In this document: piece by piece, positions 1 through 9,705 of the stretch | Layout: each line of letters begins with the position of its first letter | Numbering within the stretch: position 1 is the stretch's first letter | DNA from: an uncultured Pseudomonadota bacterium | GTDB taxonomy: Bacteria > Pseudomonadota > Gammaproteobacteria > Steroidobacterales > Steroidobacteraceae | Reading direction: 5' to 3' | NCBI GenBank assembly: GCA_937920275.1 | Contig: CALGVD010000016.1 | Span: forward strand, 1 to 47,535 | Length of the DNA: 47,535 nt | Notes under the pieces: model-generated | Seen by the model: only the letters and a program-made list of their open reading frames with translations | Database searches by the model: none | Told to the model about the DNA's origin: nothing | Program-made: the position numbers and the translations under genes

Positions 1-230
1 GGCGGGAGCGCGGACCCTGCCGGACCGCGCGCGGTGCCCGAGAGGTCGATCTGTAGCGTCTGCAGGGGCGCGTCTCCCTCTGGCGCGTCTCCCACAGGCG
101 TGCCGCCTGCGGGTGATGGCGTTCGGGTGGCGGTGCCACCGGCGCCCGTCAGCAATTCGGGCAGCAGCAGCACGGCCAACAGCACGAGGATGACGGCGCC
201 CGTGAGGCGATTGCGAAGTGCGGTGTCCAA
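1..230 (-). CDS. dedD: SPOR/DedD-like cell-division protein, N-terminal fragment (runs off the window)
   Basis: Only about the first 76 codons are present; the gene continues past base 1. The best start is a TTG at 230, eight bases after the folC stop. It gives a short basic N-terminus (MDTALRNRLTG) followed at once by a single hydrophobic segment (AVILVLLAVLLLPELL), then a Gly/Pro/Ala-rich linker. This is the shape of DedD-type proteins: a short cytoplasmic tail, one inner-membrane helix, a periplasmic linker and a C-terminal SPOR domain that binds denuded peptidoglycan at the division site. The SPOR domain itself lies outside the window, so the call rests on the membrane anchor and on the position directly after accD-folC, where dedD sits in many gammaproteobacteria. 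Confidence 0.7.
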   Translation of the reverse strand, partial: MDTALRNRLTGAVILVLLAVLLLPELLTGAGGTATRTPSPAGGTPVGDAPEGDAPLQTLQIDLSGTARGPAGSALP

Positions 231-238
231 GCAGTCGA

Positions 239-1489
239 TTATAGACCGAGCCAGTCGAGCGCAGGCCCTACGGCATGGAAGGAGCCGAACACCACCACCC
301 GGTCGCCGGCGCTCGCCAGCGCTGCCGCCGTCGCACAGCCGTGGCCGATGTCGGGTGCGAGGGCGACGCTGCGACAAGCGGACGGCAAGCGCCCGCGCAG
401 CGTTTCGGCATCGACCCCGCGGTCACCAGCGATCCCGCAGAGGACCCAGCCGTCGATGCTCGAGGCGAGCACGCGACCGATCGCCGCGGCATCCTTGTCA
501 GCCAGGATGCCGACGACCGCCCAGGTGCGGCCGCTGCAGGGCAGCGCCGCCAAAGACTCGGCCAACGTCCTCGCGGAGTCCTCGTTGTGGGCGACATCGA
601 GGATCCACTCGGGCCCGCCCGGCGACACCGCGGCGAGCCGTTGGAAGCGTCCACGCAGCCGAGCCTTGCTCAAGCCCTCACCCGCCCAAGCGGTGTCCAG
701 CACGCGTCGGTGCGCCAACGCGGGCTGCCGCTGCACCAACGCCCGGAAGGCGACCAAGGCCGCGGCCGCATTCCCGCGCTGGATCGGACCCGACAAGCCG
801 AGCGCGGGCAGCCCTGCGAGCACTGTCTCGATCTCGTAGCCCTCGCCGGGCCAGACGGCCTCGCAGCCCAGCGCGGCGATGTATTCGTGCACGCTCTTCG
901 GCATATCAGCGCTGCCGAGCACGACTGGCCGCCCGGCACGGAAGATGCCGGCCTTCTCGCGGCCGATATGTTCGCGGGTCGGCCCGAGCCAATCGGTATG
1001 GTCGAGCCCGACCGAACACAGCACCGCGACCTCTGCATCGACGAGGTTGGTCGCATCGAGCCGACCACCGAGCCCCACCTCGAGCACGGCTAGATCGACC
1101 GCTTGCGAACAAAAGATCTGCAGCGCCGCGAGCGTGCCGTATTCAAAGAAAGTCAGCGGCGTCTCGCCGCGGACCGATTCGATGACCTCGAAGGCCTCGA
1201 CCAAGGCGGCGTCCGCGACCGGTTCGCCATCGATCGCGATGCGCTCGTTGTAACGCTGCAGGTGCGGCGAGGTGTAGGTGCCGACCTTCAGGCCGGCCGC
1301 ACGACCGAGCGAGGTCAGAAAAGCCGTGGTGGAGCCCTTGCCGTTGGTGCCGCCGACGATCACCGCGGGGATCGGATAGGGCAGCACGCCGAGCCGCTGC
1401 GCCACCGCACCGACACGCTCGAGTCCAAGGTCGATGTCGCGGGTGTGCTGCGCCTGTTGGTGCGCGAGCCAGTCAGCCAGCGTTCGCAT
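239..1489 (-). CDS. folC: bifunctional dihydrofolate synthase / folylpolyglutamate synthase
   Basis: This 416-residue cytosolic Mur-ligase-family enzyme adds glutamate to dihydropteroate to make dihydrofolate, and then adds further glutamates to reduced folates. The ATP-binding loop GGTNGKGST lies at residues 46-54, followed by TYTSPHL (about 71-77) and the family signature [12 protein letters not shown]. Length is normal for the family. The ATG at 1489 lies inside accD, overlapping its last 17 bases, which suggests translational coupling. Other folate-related genes in the window are folE2, glyA and purU. Confidence 0.96.
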   Translation of the reverse strand: MRTLADWLAHQQAQHTRDIDLGLERVGAVAQRLGVLPYPIPAVIVGGTNGKGSTTAFLTSLGRAAGLKVGTYTSPHLQRYNERIAIDGEPVADAALVEAFEVIESVRGETPLTFFEYGTLAALQIFCSQAVDLAVLEVGLGGRLDATNLVDAEVAVLCSVGLDHTDWLGPTREHIGREKAGIFRAGRPVVLGSADMPKSVHEYIAALGCEAVWPGEGYEIETVLAGLPALGLSGPIQRGNAAAALVAFRALVQRQPALAHRRVLDTAWAGEGLSKARLRGRFQRLAAVSPGGPEWILDVAHNEDSARTLAESLAALPCSGRTWAVVGILADKDAAAIGRVLASSIDGWVLCGIAGDRGVDAETLRGRLPSACRSVALAPDIGHGCATAAALASAGDRVVVFGSFHAVGPALDWLGL

Positions 1490-2369
1490 CGGACGGGGGC
1501 ATCGGATAGGCGACCGTGGACGGTCGGCCCATCAGCATACGCAGCGTCTGCGCCAAGCGCTCGCGCATCTGTCGCCGATCGATGATCAGGTCGATGACGC
1601 CGTGGTCGAGCAGGAATTCGCTGCGCTGGAAACCTTCGGGCAGGGTCTCGCGCACGGTCTGTTGGATCACGCGCGGACCGGCGAAGCCGATGAGCGCGCG
1701 CGGCTCGGCGACATTCAGGTCCCCCAACATGGCGAGGCTCGCCGACACCCCGCCGGTGGTGGGGTCGGTCAGCACCGAGATGAACGGCAGGCCTTCGGCG
1801 GCGAGATCGGCGAGCGCCGCGCTGGTCTTCGCCATCTGCAGCAGCGAGAACAACGCCTCTTGCATGCGCGCGCCGCCGCTCGCCGAGAAACACACCAAGG
1901 GGCAGCGCTCGCGTATCGCGTGGTCGACCGCCCGGCGGAACCGCTCGCCCACCACCGACCCCATCGAGCCGCCGAGGAACTGGAATTCGAAGGCACAGGA
2001 CACGATCGGCATGCCCTCGAGCGCTCCGGCGAGCACCACCAGCGCATCCTGCTCACCGGTGTTCTTTTGGGCGGCGCTCAGCCGGTCTTTGTAGCGCTTG
2101 CTGTCACGGAAACGCAGCGGATCTTCGGGACGGATGCCGGCGCCGATCTCGGTGCCGGTGTCGGGATCGAGGAACCGCTGCAGGCGCTCCCGCGCGCCGA
2201 TCCGCATGTGGTGGCCGCACTTCGGGCAGACATGCAGGTTGCGCTCGAGCTCCGCGCGGTAGAGCGGCGCGTCGCAGGCGGTGCACTTGATCCACAAGCC
2301 TTCCGGGACCGAGCGCGAACGCCGCTCGGTCTTGATGCGTGACGGGACGATGTTCTCGAACCAAGCCAT
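1473..2369 (-). CDS. accD: acetyl-CoA carboxylase carboxyltransferase subunit beta
   Basis: This is the beta subunit of the carboxyltransferase that moves carboxyl from carboxybiotin-BCCP to acetyl-CoA, giving malonyl-CoA for fatty acid synthesis; it works with AccA, which is not in this window. The 298-residue protein has the N-terminal Cys4 zinc ribbon (C29, C32, C48, C51) followed by a crotonase-type carboxyltransferase core ([12 protein letters not shown] and neighbours). The gene starts 9 bases after truA ends. A TATAGT hexamer at 2383-2378 lies 8 bases before the ATG, so a private start site inside the end of truA is possible. Confidence 0.97.
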   Translation of the reverse strand: MAWFENIVPSRIKTERRSRSVPEGLWIKCTACDAPLYRAELERNLHVCPKCGHHMRIGARERLQRFLDPDTGTEIGAGIRPEDPLRFRDSKRYKDRLSAAQKNTGEQDALVVLAGALEGMPIVSCAFEFQFLGGSMGSVVGERFRRAVDHAIRERCPLVCFSASGGARMQEALFSLLQMAKTSAALADLAAEGLPFISVLTDPTTGGVSASLAMLGDLNVAEPRALIGFAGPRVIQQTVRETLPEGFQRSEFLLDHGVIDLIIDRRQMRERLAQTLRMLMGRPSTVAYPMPPSDANAG

Positions 2370-2378
2370 GACGGAAGA

Positions 2379-3164
2379 CTATACCGGATGCGGCAGTCGG
2401 AACGCCGCCGGGTAGTCGATCGCCCGCAGGCAAAGACCCTCCGCCACGGCGGTGGGCGCGTTGGCCCGGCGATCCCGGCCGACCAGAAGTTCATGCACGA
2501 CCGACGGGGGGCGCACGCCACGGCCCACCTCGATCAGGAGTCCCGCGATGTTGCGGACCATGTGGTGCAGGAAGGCGTTGGCGGCGACATCGATGTGGAC
2601 GAGCTCGCCGTCGCGCTGCACCCGCAACGATTCGAGCCGGCGGATCGGCGAGCGCGACTGGCACTCTGCGGCGCGGAACGCACTGAAGTCGTGCTCACCG
2701 ACGAGGCAGGCACCGCCCGCCTGCATCGCCGCGACATCGAGCGGCGTCTGCACCCAAGCCACACGCCCGGCCAGCAGCGCGGAGCGCGCGCTGCGGTTGT
2801 GGATCGTGTACCGGTAGTGGCGGCGCTGCGCGGTGAACCGCGCATGGAAGAAATCGGCCACGGGCCGGGCCCAGACGATGCTGGTCTGTCGACCGAGGTT
2901 GGCGTTGACACCGAGCACCCAGGCGCGGGCACTGCGGACGACGGTCGTGTCGAAATGCACCACTTGTCCGAGCGCATGCACACCGGCGTCGGTACGCCCG
3001 CCGCAGCACAGATCGACCGCATGGTCGGCGACATGGCCGATCGCCTCGGTCAACTCACCCTCGACGGTGCGACGACCGGGCTGCTGTTGCCAGCCGCAAT
3101 AGTGGGTGCCGTCGTACTCCACGCCGAGCGCCCATCGATGGGCGGGTACCGCCGCGGAGGTCAC
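2379..3164 (-). CDS. truA: tRNA pseudouridine(38-40) synthase TruA
   Basis: The 261-residue protein converts U38, U39 and U40 of tRNA anticodon arms to pseudouridine. The catalytic aspartate is D59 in GGRTDAGVHALGQ, and the N-terminal YDGTHYCGWQ motif is typical of TruA. The gene lies 9 bases after fimV and 9 bases before accD. In many pseudomonads and xanthomonads trpF, trpB and trpA lie between truA and accD; here they are absent and the junction is tight. Confidence 0.97.
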   Translation of the reverse strand: MTSAAVPAHRWALGVEYDGTHYCGWQQQPGRRTVEGELTEAIGHVADHAVDLCCGGRTDAGVHALGQVVHFDTTVVRSARAWVLGVNANLGRQTSIVWARPVADFFHARFTAQRRHYRYTIHNRSARSALLAGRVAWVQTPLDVAAMQAGGACLVGEHDFSAFRAAECQSRSPIRRLESLRVQRDGELVHIDVAANAFLHHMVRNIAGLLIEVGRGVRPPSVVHELLVGRDRRANAPTAVAEGLCLRAIDYPAAFRLPHPV

Positions 3165-3173
3165 GACGAGACC

Positions 3174-4727
3174 TCAGTGCAGGACGTCGAGCAATCGACG
3201 CGCATCCTCGCGCTGCGTCTCATCGCCACGGGCCAGCACTTGCTCGAGTTCCATCCGCGCTGCCGCCACATCGCCCATCTCGATGAAGGCGCGCGCGAGA
3301 TCGAGCTTGTTGCCGGACTCATCCGGCATGGGCGGATCGCCCTCGGGATCTTCCAAGAGATCGGTGGTCTCACCGACCGGCGTCGGCGTCGACGATGGCG
3401 TCGCGGCCGGAGCCGGCGCCGAAGTGGACCACGCGGCGACCTCGACGGCTGGTGCTGGGGTGGGCGCGACCCGCACCCGCATGTACGCATCGAGCTCGGA
3501 TTCGGCTGCGGCTGCACGGCGGCGCGCACCGATGAACAAATACGCAGCGACTGCGGCGCCGGCGGCGGCGAGGAACCACAGCCACCAGGCTTTGCCGAGC
3601 AGTCCGCGGAGCGCACCGAGGGCGCCCGCATCCGCCGCCAGCGGTGCCTCCGCCGCACGGGCTTGCAGTTCGGCAAGTTGCGAGGAGGTCACTTCAAGCA
3701 GGCGTTGCTTCTCGATCAATTCCGCCTCGATGCGGGCGAGACGCTGCTCGACGGTCTCTTCGCCGCGACCGGCCGCCGCAGACCCCGCACCGGAACCGGT
3801 CGGGACGATCGCGCCACCGCCTGTGCCGACGGTGACCTCGCTCGGCGCGACCAGACGCAGGCGCCCGCCCGGATCGGCGACACGCGTGGGCAGGCCGCCG
3901 CGTTGCCGCCAATCTTTGATGGCGCGGTCGACCTCGCGCGCCACCAACATCGGCGGCAAGGCCTCGAGCTCGGCGGCATCCGGGATCCGCAGCACCGCCC
4001 CGGCACGCAGATCGTTCATGCTCGCGCCGAAGGCCTCGGGATTGGCTTGGTAGAGGCCGACGAGCGCTTGGGCGCGGGTGACCCCCGACCGTTGTGCGAC
4101 GCCCTCGGCGATGCGGCTCAGGGTATCGCCACGACGGACTTCGATGCTGCCTGCGGCAGCGGAAGCCGCGCGGGTTGGTTCGGGCGATGCGGGCCGCATA
4201 GGCTGCGTCGGCGGCGGCGGATCGGCGATCGTCACCGGTTCCTCGCGTTCGATGGCGCCGTCACGACCCGCGTCGACCGTGGGCCCCCGTACTTCGACGG
4301 GCGCGAGCCCCGGAACGGTCTCATCGGGACGATCCACGACCAGGTTGTACTCGCGCAGCACCCGACCGCGTCCCCAGTTCGCGGCGATGAGCACGGTGAT
4401 GAACGGCTCCGAGACGGGCTGTTCGCTGCGCAGCACCAGCACGGGCGCCGCGCCGGCTCCAGCACGCAGCGTGACGGAGGCCGTCGACAGGAACCCGGGC
4501 CAGTCGAGCCCGTAGCGCGTGAAGACATCACGCGCGGGGATCTCGGCGCGCAGCGCCTGCAGCTCCGCGGGTGTGGCGTCCAGGACCTCGATCTCCGCGA
4601 TCAGCGGCGCGTTGAGACCGGAGGTGACGCGGGCCTCGCCGAGACCGAGCGCCTCGGCGCGCGACATCCACAACGCAGTGACGAGCAAGGCCATCGACCC
4701 AAGACGACACGGCATCGATTGCGCCAT
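3174..4727 (-). CDS. fimV: FimV-like peptidoglycan-binding pilus/polarity protein
   Basis: This 517-residue single-pass inner-membrane protein has the FimV layout. It has a signal-like hydrophobic N-terminus (residues 8-28), a periplasmic domain opening with the conserved LGLGEARVTSGLNAPL block, and a LysM repeat at about 194-248 (RRGDTLSRIA to VLRIP). A coiled-coil segment (about 324-360) follows, then a membrane helix (381-400), an acidic/proline-rich cytoplasmic linker, and the conserved C-terminal helical motif at 474-517 (LDLARAFIEMGD and after). FimV relatives organise type IV pili and the cell pole. The ATG at 4727 shares its A with the asd stop (TGATG) and has GGGAG upstream; a TTG one codon earlier (4730) is also possible. 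It is shorter than Pseudomonas FimV, with a reduced cytoplasmic region. Confidence 0.9.
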   Translation of the reverse strand: MAQSMPCRLGSMALLVTALWMSRAEALGLGEARVTSGLNAPLIAEIEVLDATPAELQALRAEIPARDVFTRYGLDWPGFLSTASVTLRAGAGAAPVLVLRSEQPVSEPFITVLIAANWGRGRVLREYNLVVDRPDETVPGLAPVEVRGPTVDAGRDGAIEREEPVTIADPPPPTQPMRPASPEPTRAASAAAGSIEVRRGDTLSRIAEGVAQRSGVTRAQALVGLYQANPEAFGASMNDLRAGAVLRIPDAAELEALPPMLVAREVDRAIKDWRQRGGLPTRVADPGGRLRLVAPSEVTVGTGGGAIVPTGSGAGSAAAGRGEETVEQRLARIEAELIEKQRLLEVTSSQLAELQARAAEAPLAADAGALGALRGLLGKAWWLWFLAAAGAAVAAYLFIGARRRAAAAESELDAYMRVRVAPTPAPAVEVAAWSTSAPAPAATPSSTPTPVGETTDLLEDPEGDPPMPDESGNKLDLARAFIEMGDVAAARMELEQVLARGDETQREDARRLLDVLH

Positions 4728-5749
4728 CAAAGATGCTCCCGCACCAGCAATTCCGCGATCTGCACGCTGTTGGTGGCGGCGCCCTTGCGGATGTTGTCGG
4801 CGACGATCCAGAGATCGAGACCGCGCTCGTGGGAGAGGTCCTCGCGGATGCGACCGACGAACACCTCGTCGCGCCCGGCGGCATCGATGGCGGTGGGGTA
4901 ACCGCCAGGTTTGCGGGTGTCGACGACCTTGACGCCTTTCGCCTTGACGAGCAGGGCGCGCGCCTCGGCGGCCGTGAGCTTGCGCCGGGTCTCGATGTGG
5001 ACCGCCTCGCTATGGCCGAAGAACACCGGCACACGCACGGCGGTCGCGTTGACCCGGATCGAAGGGTCGCCGAGGATCTTCTGCGTCTCCCACATCATCT
5101 TCATCTCTTCTTTAGTATACCCGTTATCGAGGAATTTGTCGATTTGGGGCACGACATTGAACGCGATCTGGGCGGCGATGGCCTTGGCCTTGATCGACCC
5201 CTTGCCGCTCATCAGCGCCACCGCCTGCGCGGCCAGTTCGTCCACGGCTTCTTTGCCGGCACCGGAGACGGACTGGTAGGTGGCGACATTGATGCGCTCG
5301 ATGCCGGCGGCGTCATGCAGCGGCTTGAGCGCGACGAGCATCTGGATGGTGGAGCAGTTGGGGTTGGCGATGATGCGACGCTTGGCGTAAAGCGCGATCG
5401 CCTCGGGGTTCACCTCCGGCACCACCAGCGGGATGTCGTCCTCGTATCGGAATTCGGAGGTGTTGTCGATGACGACACAACCGGCCGCAGCGGCCTTCGG
5501 TGCGTAGATCTTCGAGACCTCGCCGCCTGCGGAGAACAGACCGACCTGCGCCTTGGAGAAATCGAAGGTCTCGACATCGATCACCGGGATGTCGCGGCCA
5601 CGGAACTCGACGCCCTTGCCGAGCGAGCGGCTGCTGGCGAGCGGAAAGAGCTCGCCCACGGGGAAATCGCGCTCCTCGAGGACCTTGATGAGGGTCTCGC
5701 CGACGAGCCCTGTGGCGCCGAGCACGGCGATGTTCCAGAGACGGGACAT
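4727..5749 (-). CDS. asd: aspartate-semialdehyde dehydrogenase
   Basis: This enzyme makes L-aspartate 4-semialdehyde from aspartyl phosphate with NADPH, the branch point to lysine/diaminopimelate, threonine and methionine. The 340-residue protein shows the dinucleotide-binding GATGLVGE motif (residues 11-18) and the catalytic cysteine C132 in NPNCSTIQM. A strong Shine-Dalgarno sequence (AAAGGA) lies 8 bases before the ATG, just after aroC. The following fimV start overlaps the asd stop. Length and motifs indicate an intact enzyme. Confidence 0.97.
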   Translation of the reverse strand: MSRLWNIAVLGATGLVGETLIKVLEERDFPVGELFPLASSRSLGKGVEFRGRDIPVIDVETFDFSKAQVGLFSAGGEVSKIYAPKAAAAGCVVIDNTSEFRYEDDIPLVVPEVNPEAIALYAKRRIIANPNCSTIQMLVALKPLHDAAGIERINVATYQSVSGAGKEAVDELAAQAVALMSGKGSIKAKAIAAQIAFNVVPQIDKFLDNGYTKEEMKMMWETQKILGDPSIRVNATAVRVPVFFGHSEAVHIETRRKLTAAEARALLVKAKGVKVVDTRKPGGYPTAIDAAGRDEVFVGRIREDLSHERGLDLWIVADNIRKGAATNSVQIAELLVREHL

Positions 5750-5761
5750 GATGAGATTCCT

Positions 5762-6868
5762 TTAGGGATTCGGTGCCTGCGCCGCGATCACCGGCGTCGG
5801 CGAACGGACATCGGCGTTCTGGCCGCGGTGGCGCAGCAGGTGATCGAGCAGCACGATGGCCATCATCGCCTCGGCGATGGGGGTGGCGCGGATGCCGACG
5901 CAAGGATCATGGCGACCGGTGGTGATGAGCTCGACGGACTGGCCGTGGATGTCGATGCTGCGGCCCGGGACCTGGATGCTGGAGGTCGGCTTCAGCGTGG
6001 CATGCACGACGATGTCCTGCCCGCTCGAGATGCCGCCGAGCACGCCGCCGGCGTTGTTCGACAGGAACCCCGCGGGCGTGAGCTCATCGCGGTGCTCGCT
6101 GCCACGCTGGCAGGCGACGCGCACGCCGGCGCCGATCTCGACCGCTTTCACGGCGTTGATGCCCATCATCGCGTAAGCGAGGTCGGCATCGAGCCGGTCG
6201 AACACCGGTTCGCCGAGCCCCGGTGGCACGCCCTGCGCGACCACGGTGACGCGCGCGCCGATGGAGTCGCCCTCTTCGCGCAGCCTCCAGATGAGGTCTT
6301 CTAATTCTTTGACGCGCGACGGGTCGGGGCAGAAGAAAGGGTTGTCGTAGGCGGTCTCGGGCGCGACCGGCGCGAGATCGAGATCGCCGATGCGGCTGAG
6401 GTAGCCGTGGATGCGGACCCCTGCCCGCTGCTCCAGCCACTTGCGCGCGATGACGCCCGCCGCGACGCGCACCACGGTCTCGCGCGCGGATGAGCGACCA
6501 CCACCGCGGTAGTCGCGGAAGCCGTATTTTTGTTGGTAGGTGTAGTCGGCGTGGCCCGGGCGGAAGCGGTCCTTGATCTTGTCGTAGTCGCGCGAGCGCG
6601 CGTCGGTGTTCTCGACCAACAGACCGATCGCGGCACCGGTGGTGCGTCCCTCGAAGACGCCGGAGAGGATGCGCACCACATCGGCTTCTTTGCGCTGGCT
6701 CACGAACTTCGAGGTGCCGGTGCGGCGGCGGTCGATGTCGCGCTCGAAATCGGCCTCGGTGAGTTCGAGCCCCGGCGGACAACCATCCACCACGCAGCCG
6801 ATCGCCGGCCCGTGGCTCTCGCCGAAGGTCGTCACCTGGAAAAGTCGACCGATGGTGTTACCGGACAT
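5762..6868 (-). CDS. aroC: chorismate synthase
   Basis: This is the last enzyme of the shikimate pathway, an FMN-dependent anti-elimination turning EPSP into chorismate. The 368-residue protein begins [19 protein letters not shown], the standard chorismate synthase N-terminus. It also carries the [14 protein letters not shown] block and the [12 protein letters not shown]-type core motif (here [12 protein letters not shown]). It overlaps the end of prmB by 11 bases and lies 12 bases before asd, so prmB-aroC-asd-fimV-truA-accD-folC-dedD reads as one long minus-strand operon. Confidence 0.97.
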   Translation of the reverse strand: MSGNTIGRLFQVTTFGESHGPAIGCVVDGCPPGLELTEADFERDIDRRRTGTSKFVSQRKEADVVRILSGVFEGRTTGAAIGLLVENTDARSRDYDKIKDRFRPGHADYTYQQKYGFRDYRGGGRSSARETVVRVAAGVIARKWLEQRAGVRIHGYLSRIGDLDLAPVAPETAYDNPFFCPDPSRVKELEDLIWRLREEGDSIGARVTVVAQGVPPGLGEPVFDRLDADLAYAMMGINAVKAVEIGAGVRVACQRGSEHRDELTPAGFLSNNAGGVLGGISSGQDIVVHATLKPTSSIQVPGRSIDIHGQSVELITTGRHDPCVGIRATPIAEAMMAIVLLDHLLRHRGQNADVRSPTPVIAAQAPNP

Positions 6869-7781
6869 GGGTCGTGAGCTGCTCGCGGGTCAACACAAAA
6901 ACGCCCCCGCCCCCGCGCTCGAACTCGAGCCACATGAACGGCAGTCGCGGCCAGCGGCGACGGACCAGGGTCTCGGTGTTCCCCACCTCGACGACGAGGA
7001 TGCCGCCGGGGGTGAGGTGCCGGGCGGCCTCCTGGAGGATGACGCGCACCGAATCGAGGCCATCCCGGCCCGAAGCCAGCGCCAAGCGCGGCTCGTGCCC
7101 GTATTCGGGAGGCAGCGAGCGCAGCTCGCGCGCCCCGACATAGGGGGGATTGCTCACAATGATATCGTACTCGCGTCCCTCCAGGGCCGAGAAATGGTCC
7201 GATTCCGTGAGACGCACCCGCCGGGAAAGCCCCAAACGACGGCGGTTCTCGCGCGCGAGTTCCAGCGCGGGACGCGAGATGTCGGTGCCCTCGATGCGCG
7301 CAAGCGGCAAGTGGTGCGCACAGGCGAGCGCGATGCAGCCGCCGCCGGTGCAAAGATCGAGCACACGACGCACCCGGGCGGGATCGATCCAAGGCGTGAA
7401 CTGCTGCTCGATCAGCTCGGCAAGCGGTGAGCGCGGCACGAGCGCACGCGGATCGGTGCGAAGCGGCAGCCCCGCGAAGAAGGTCTCGCCGGTGAGGTAG
7501 GCAGCCGGCAGGCGGGTCGCGATCCGCCGTTCGAGCAAGGCCTCCCAAGCGGTACGCTGCGCGGGCCGCAGACGGCGTCGGTAGGCGGCCGCCGTCACCG
7601 GCCAGGGCAACCGCAGCACGCTCCACAGCAGCGCTGCAGCCTCGTCATGGGCGTTGTCGGTGCCATGCCCGAAAAAAAGACCTGCCCGTGAGAGCCGCCG
7701 AGCACCGCTCCGTAAGGCCTCGGCGACGGTCGGCGGGGGCTTCACCGGCTTCGGCGAAGGCTTGTGGGATAATCTCGCCAT
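6858..7781 (-). CDS. prmB: ribosomal protein uL3 glutamine N5-methyltransferase PrmB
   Basis: This SAM-dependent methyltransferase modifies a glutamine of ribosomal protein L3. The N-terminal helical domain contains [16 protein letters not shown], a PrmB signature. It is followed by the SAM-binding motif [13 protein letters not shown] and the catalytic SNPPY motif ([13 protein letters not shown]). From the ATG at 7781 it is 307 residues, normal for PrmB. This ATG interlocks with the divergent psd ATG inside a single CCATGG. A GTG at codon 18 (7730) is the main alternative start and would give a more typical short N-terminus. A CAGAAT hexamer at 7795-7790 precedes the ATG by 8 bases. The downstream aroC neighbour is commonly seen next to prmB. 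Confidence 0.93.
   Translation of the reverse strand: MARLSHKPSPKPVKPPPTVAEALRSGARRLSRAGLFFGHGTDNAHDEAAALLWSVLRLPWPVTAAAYRRRLRPAQRTAWEALLERRIATRLPAAYLTGETFFAGLPLRTDPRALVPRSPLAELIEQQFTPWIDPARVRRVLDLCTGGGCIALACAHHLPLARIEGTDISRPALELARENRRRLGLSRRVRLTESDHFSALEGREYDIIVSNPPYVGARELRSLPPEYGHEPRLALASGRDGLDSVRVILQEAARHLTPGGILVVEVGNTETLVRRRWPRLPFMWLEFERGGGGVFVLTREQLTTHVR
7768..7773 (+). promoter_or_regulatory. psd -10 element (GATAAT), leaderless geometry
   Basis: GATAAT is preceded by TGG, an extended -10 (TGn), and ends exactly 6 bases before the psd ATG at 7780. A start site about 7 bases downstream would be the A of the ATG. There is no clear -35 and no well-placed Shine-Dalgarno. The element lies inside the first codons of prmB on the other strand. 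Confidence 0.55.
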
Positions 7782-8715
7782 GGATGCCCATTCTGCCTCG
7801 CCCAGCCTCGGCGCGCGCGCTTTCGTCGCCTTGCAGCATGTGCTGCCCCAGCATGGCATCTCGCGGCTCGTGCATGCCGCCACGCGCAGCCAGACGCCCT
7901 GGTTCAAGGACCTGCTCATCAGATCCTTCATGCGCGGTTTCAGGCCCGACCTCTCGGATGCCGTGCGCAGCGATCCGCTCGCCTACGCATCGTTCAACGC
8001 GTTCTTCACGCGCGCACTGCAACCGGGCGCACGACCCCTGCCCACCGACCCCGCCGCCCTCGCCTGCCCGGTCGATGGCACGGTGAGCGAACTCGGCGAC
8101 ATCGAGGACGATCGTCTGCTGCAGGCGAAGGGTCGGCACTACACGCTCGATGCGCTGCTCGCCGGTCGCGAAGACTGGGTCGCCCGTTTCCGCGGCGGAC
8201 GCTTCGCCACGATCTACCTCGCGCCCTACAACTACCACCGTATCCACATGGCGCTGCCCGGCGTGCTGCGCGATGCGTGGTTCGTGCCGGGGCGCCTTTT
8301 CAGCGTCAACCGCACCACCGCCGATGGCGTCGCGAACCTGTTCGCACGCAACGAGCGGGTGAACCTCTTGTTCGAGGACGGCGGCACCGAGTCACAGACG
8401 CTCCATCACGCGCTGCTCTTCATCGGCGCGCTCAATGTCGGCAGCATGGACACCATCTGGCACGGCGAGGTCGCACCGCGCCGACCTCGTCGTCTCGAAC
8501 GCTTGCCGGTCGCACCGGCTGCGGGCAGCGCTCCGTACGCAGCGGCCCGCGGCGAGGAGGTCGGACGCTTCAACATGGGCTCGACCGTGATCCTGCTGTT
8601 CCCGCCCGGTACCATCGAGTGGCGTGCGGGGCTCGCCTCCGGACAGACGGTGCGGATGGGCGAGACGATCGGCCGCCGTCTGTCGGGCGCAGGCTGCGCC
8701 GCCAGCGCGGACTGA
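7780..8715 (+). CDS. psd: phosphatidylserine decarboxylase proenzyme
   Basis: This inner-membrane-associated pyruvoyl enzyme turns phosphatidylserine into phosphatidylethanolamine. The 311-residue proenzyme contains the FNAFFTRAL block, the PVDGTVSELG segment, the YNYHRIHMALPG motif with the catalytic histidine, and near the C-terminus NMGSTVILLFPPG. There the Gly-Ser bond is cleaved autocatalytically, so the serine becomes the pyruvoyl group of the short alpha chain; the usual LGST is MGST here. The ATG at 7780 overlaps the divergent prmB start. epmA follows after 9 bases, so psd-epmA-msrC form an operon. psd and epmA are also neighbours in Escherichia coli. Confidence 0.96.
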   Translation: MDAHSASPSLGARAFVALQHVLPQHGISRLVHAATRSQTPWFKDLLIRSFMRGFRPDLSDAVRSDPLAYASFNAFFTRALQPGARPLPTDPAALACPVDGTVSELGDIEDDRLLQAKGRHYTLDALLAGREDWVARFRGGRFATIYLAPYNYHRIHMALPGVLRDAWFVPGRLFSVNRTTADGVANLFARNERVNLLFEDGGTESQTLHHALLFIGALNVGSMDTIWHGEVAPRRPRRLERLPVAPAAGSAPYAAARGEEVGRFNMGSTVILLFPPGTIEWRAGLASGQTVRMGETIGRRLSGAGCAASAD

Positions 8716-8724
8716 GCAGCACCG

Positions 8725-9705
8725 ATGACCGAGTGGCGCCCGAGCGCGACCCGTGCACGGCTCGCCGAGCGCGCGCGGCTCCTCACCGCCACCCGGGATT
8801 TCTTTGAAGGTCGCGGTATGCTGGAGGTCGAGACACCGATGCTGGTGAACGCCGCGGTCACCGACCGGCACCTCGTGTCGGTACCGGCGACCGTGGGCGA
8901 GCGTGCGATGTTCCTGCACACCTCGCCCGAGTACGCCATGAAGCGCCTGCTCGCCGCAGGCAGCGGCGACATCTGGCAGCTCTGCCGGGTGGCGCGCGGG
9001 GACGAGCGCAGCCGATTGCATAACCCCGAGTTCACGCTGCTCGAGTGGTATCGCTGCGGCTGGCGCATGGACACGCTCGTCGATGAGGTCGCGGCCTTGC
9101 TCGATCTTTGGATGACGAAGGCTGGCAGAGCACCGCGACCCTTGATCCGCCGCCGCTACCGTGACGCGTTCCACGAGCATTTCGGTCTCGACCCGTTCAC
9201 GGCGACACTGCCGGCGCTTGCGGCGCTGGCGCGAGCGGCAGGGCTCGTGACGGCACCGACGCCGTCACGCGCAGACGACACGGCACTGCGCGACGAACTG
9301 CTCGATTTCCTGGTGGGCGCGCGTCTCGGTCCCGCGCTCGGCCATGGTCAGTGGCTCGCGCTCACGCATTACCCGGCTTCTCAGGCGGCGCTCGCGCGCC
9401 TCGACCCGGACGATGCGTCCGTGGCGCTGCGTTTCGAGATCTATGCGGACGGCATCGAGCTCGCCAACGGCTTCGAGGAGCTGGGCGATGCCTCCGAGCA
9501 GGCGGCACGTTTCGCTGCCGACAACCTCGCTCGCCGCGCGACCGGCCTGCCGGAGTCGGCGGCCGACCCGCGGCTGCTGGCCGCACTCGCGGCGGGGTTG
9601 CCGCCATGTTCAGGTGTCGCGGTCGGCTTCGACCGCTGCGTGATGATCGCCACCGGCGCCACGCACATCGACGAGATCATCGCCTTCCCTTCGGAGCACG
9701 CATGA
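8725..9705 (+). CDS. epmA: elongation factor P--(R)-beta-lysine ligase EpmA (GenX/PoxA)
   Basis: This is a truncated class II lysyl-tRNA synthetase relative that attaches (R)-beta-lysine to Lys34 of EF-P instead of charging tRNA. The 326-residue protein has only the catalytic core and lacks the N-terminal anticodon-binding domain. The class II motif 2 region is HNPEFTLLEWYR, and near the C-terminus GVAVGFDRCVMIATG carries motif 3. Its partner enzyme gene epmB and its substrate gene efp lie 0.5-2 kb downstream. It overlaps the next gene by ATGA, so the two are translationally coupled. Confidence 0.96.
   Translation: MTEWRPSATRARLAERARLLTATRDFFEGRGMLEVETPMLVNAAVTDRHLVSVPATVGERAMFLHTSPEYAMKRLLAAGSGDIWQLCRVARGDERSRLHNPEFTLLEWYRCGWRMDTLVDEVAALLDLWMTKAGRAPRPLIRRRYRDAFHEHFGLDPFTATLPALAALARAAGLVTAPTPSRADDTALRDELLDFLVGARLGPALGHGQWLALTHYPASQAALARLDPDDASVALRFEIYADGIELANGFEELGDASEQAARFAADNLARRATGLPESAADPRLLAALAAGLPPCSGVAVGFDRCVMIATGATHIDEIIAFPSEHA

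Noticed and set aside
2388-4901. An 837-codon open frame on the plus strand across truA and fimV
   Set aside because: It is antisense to two genes with clear family motifs, is rich in Arg/His/Gly low-complexity sequence, and resembles no known protein. Such long shadows are expected in GC-rich DNA. The same holds for long plus-strand frames at 15954-18239, 14017-15087 and 41092-42975.
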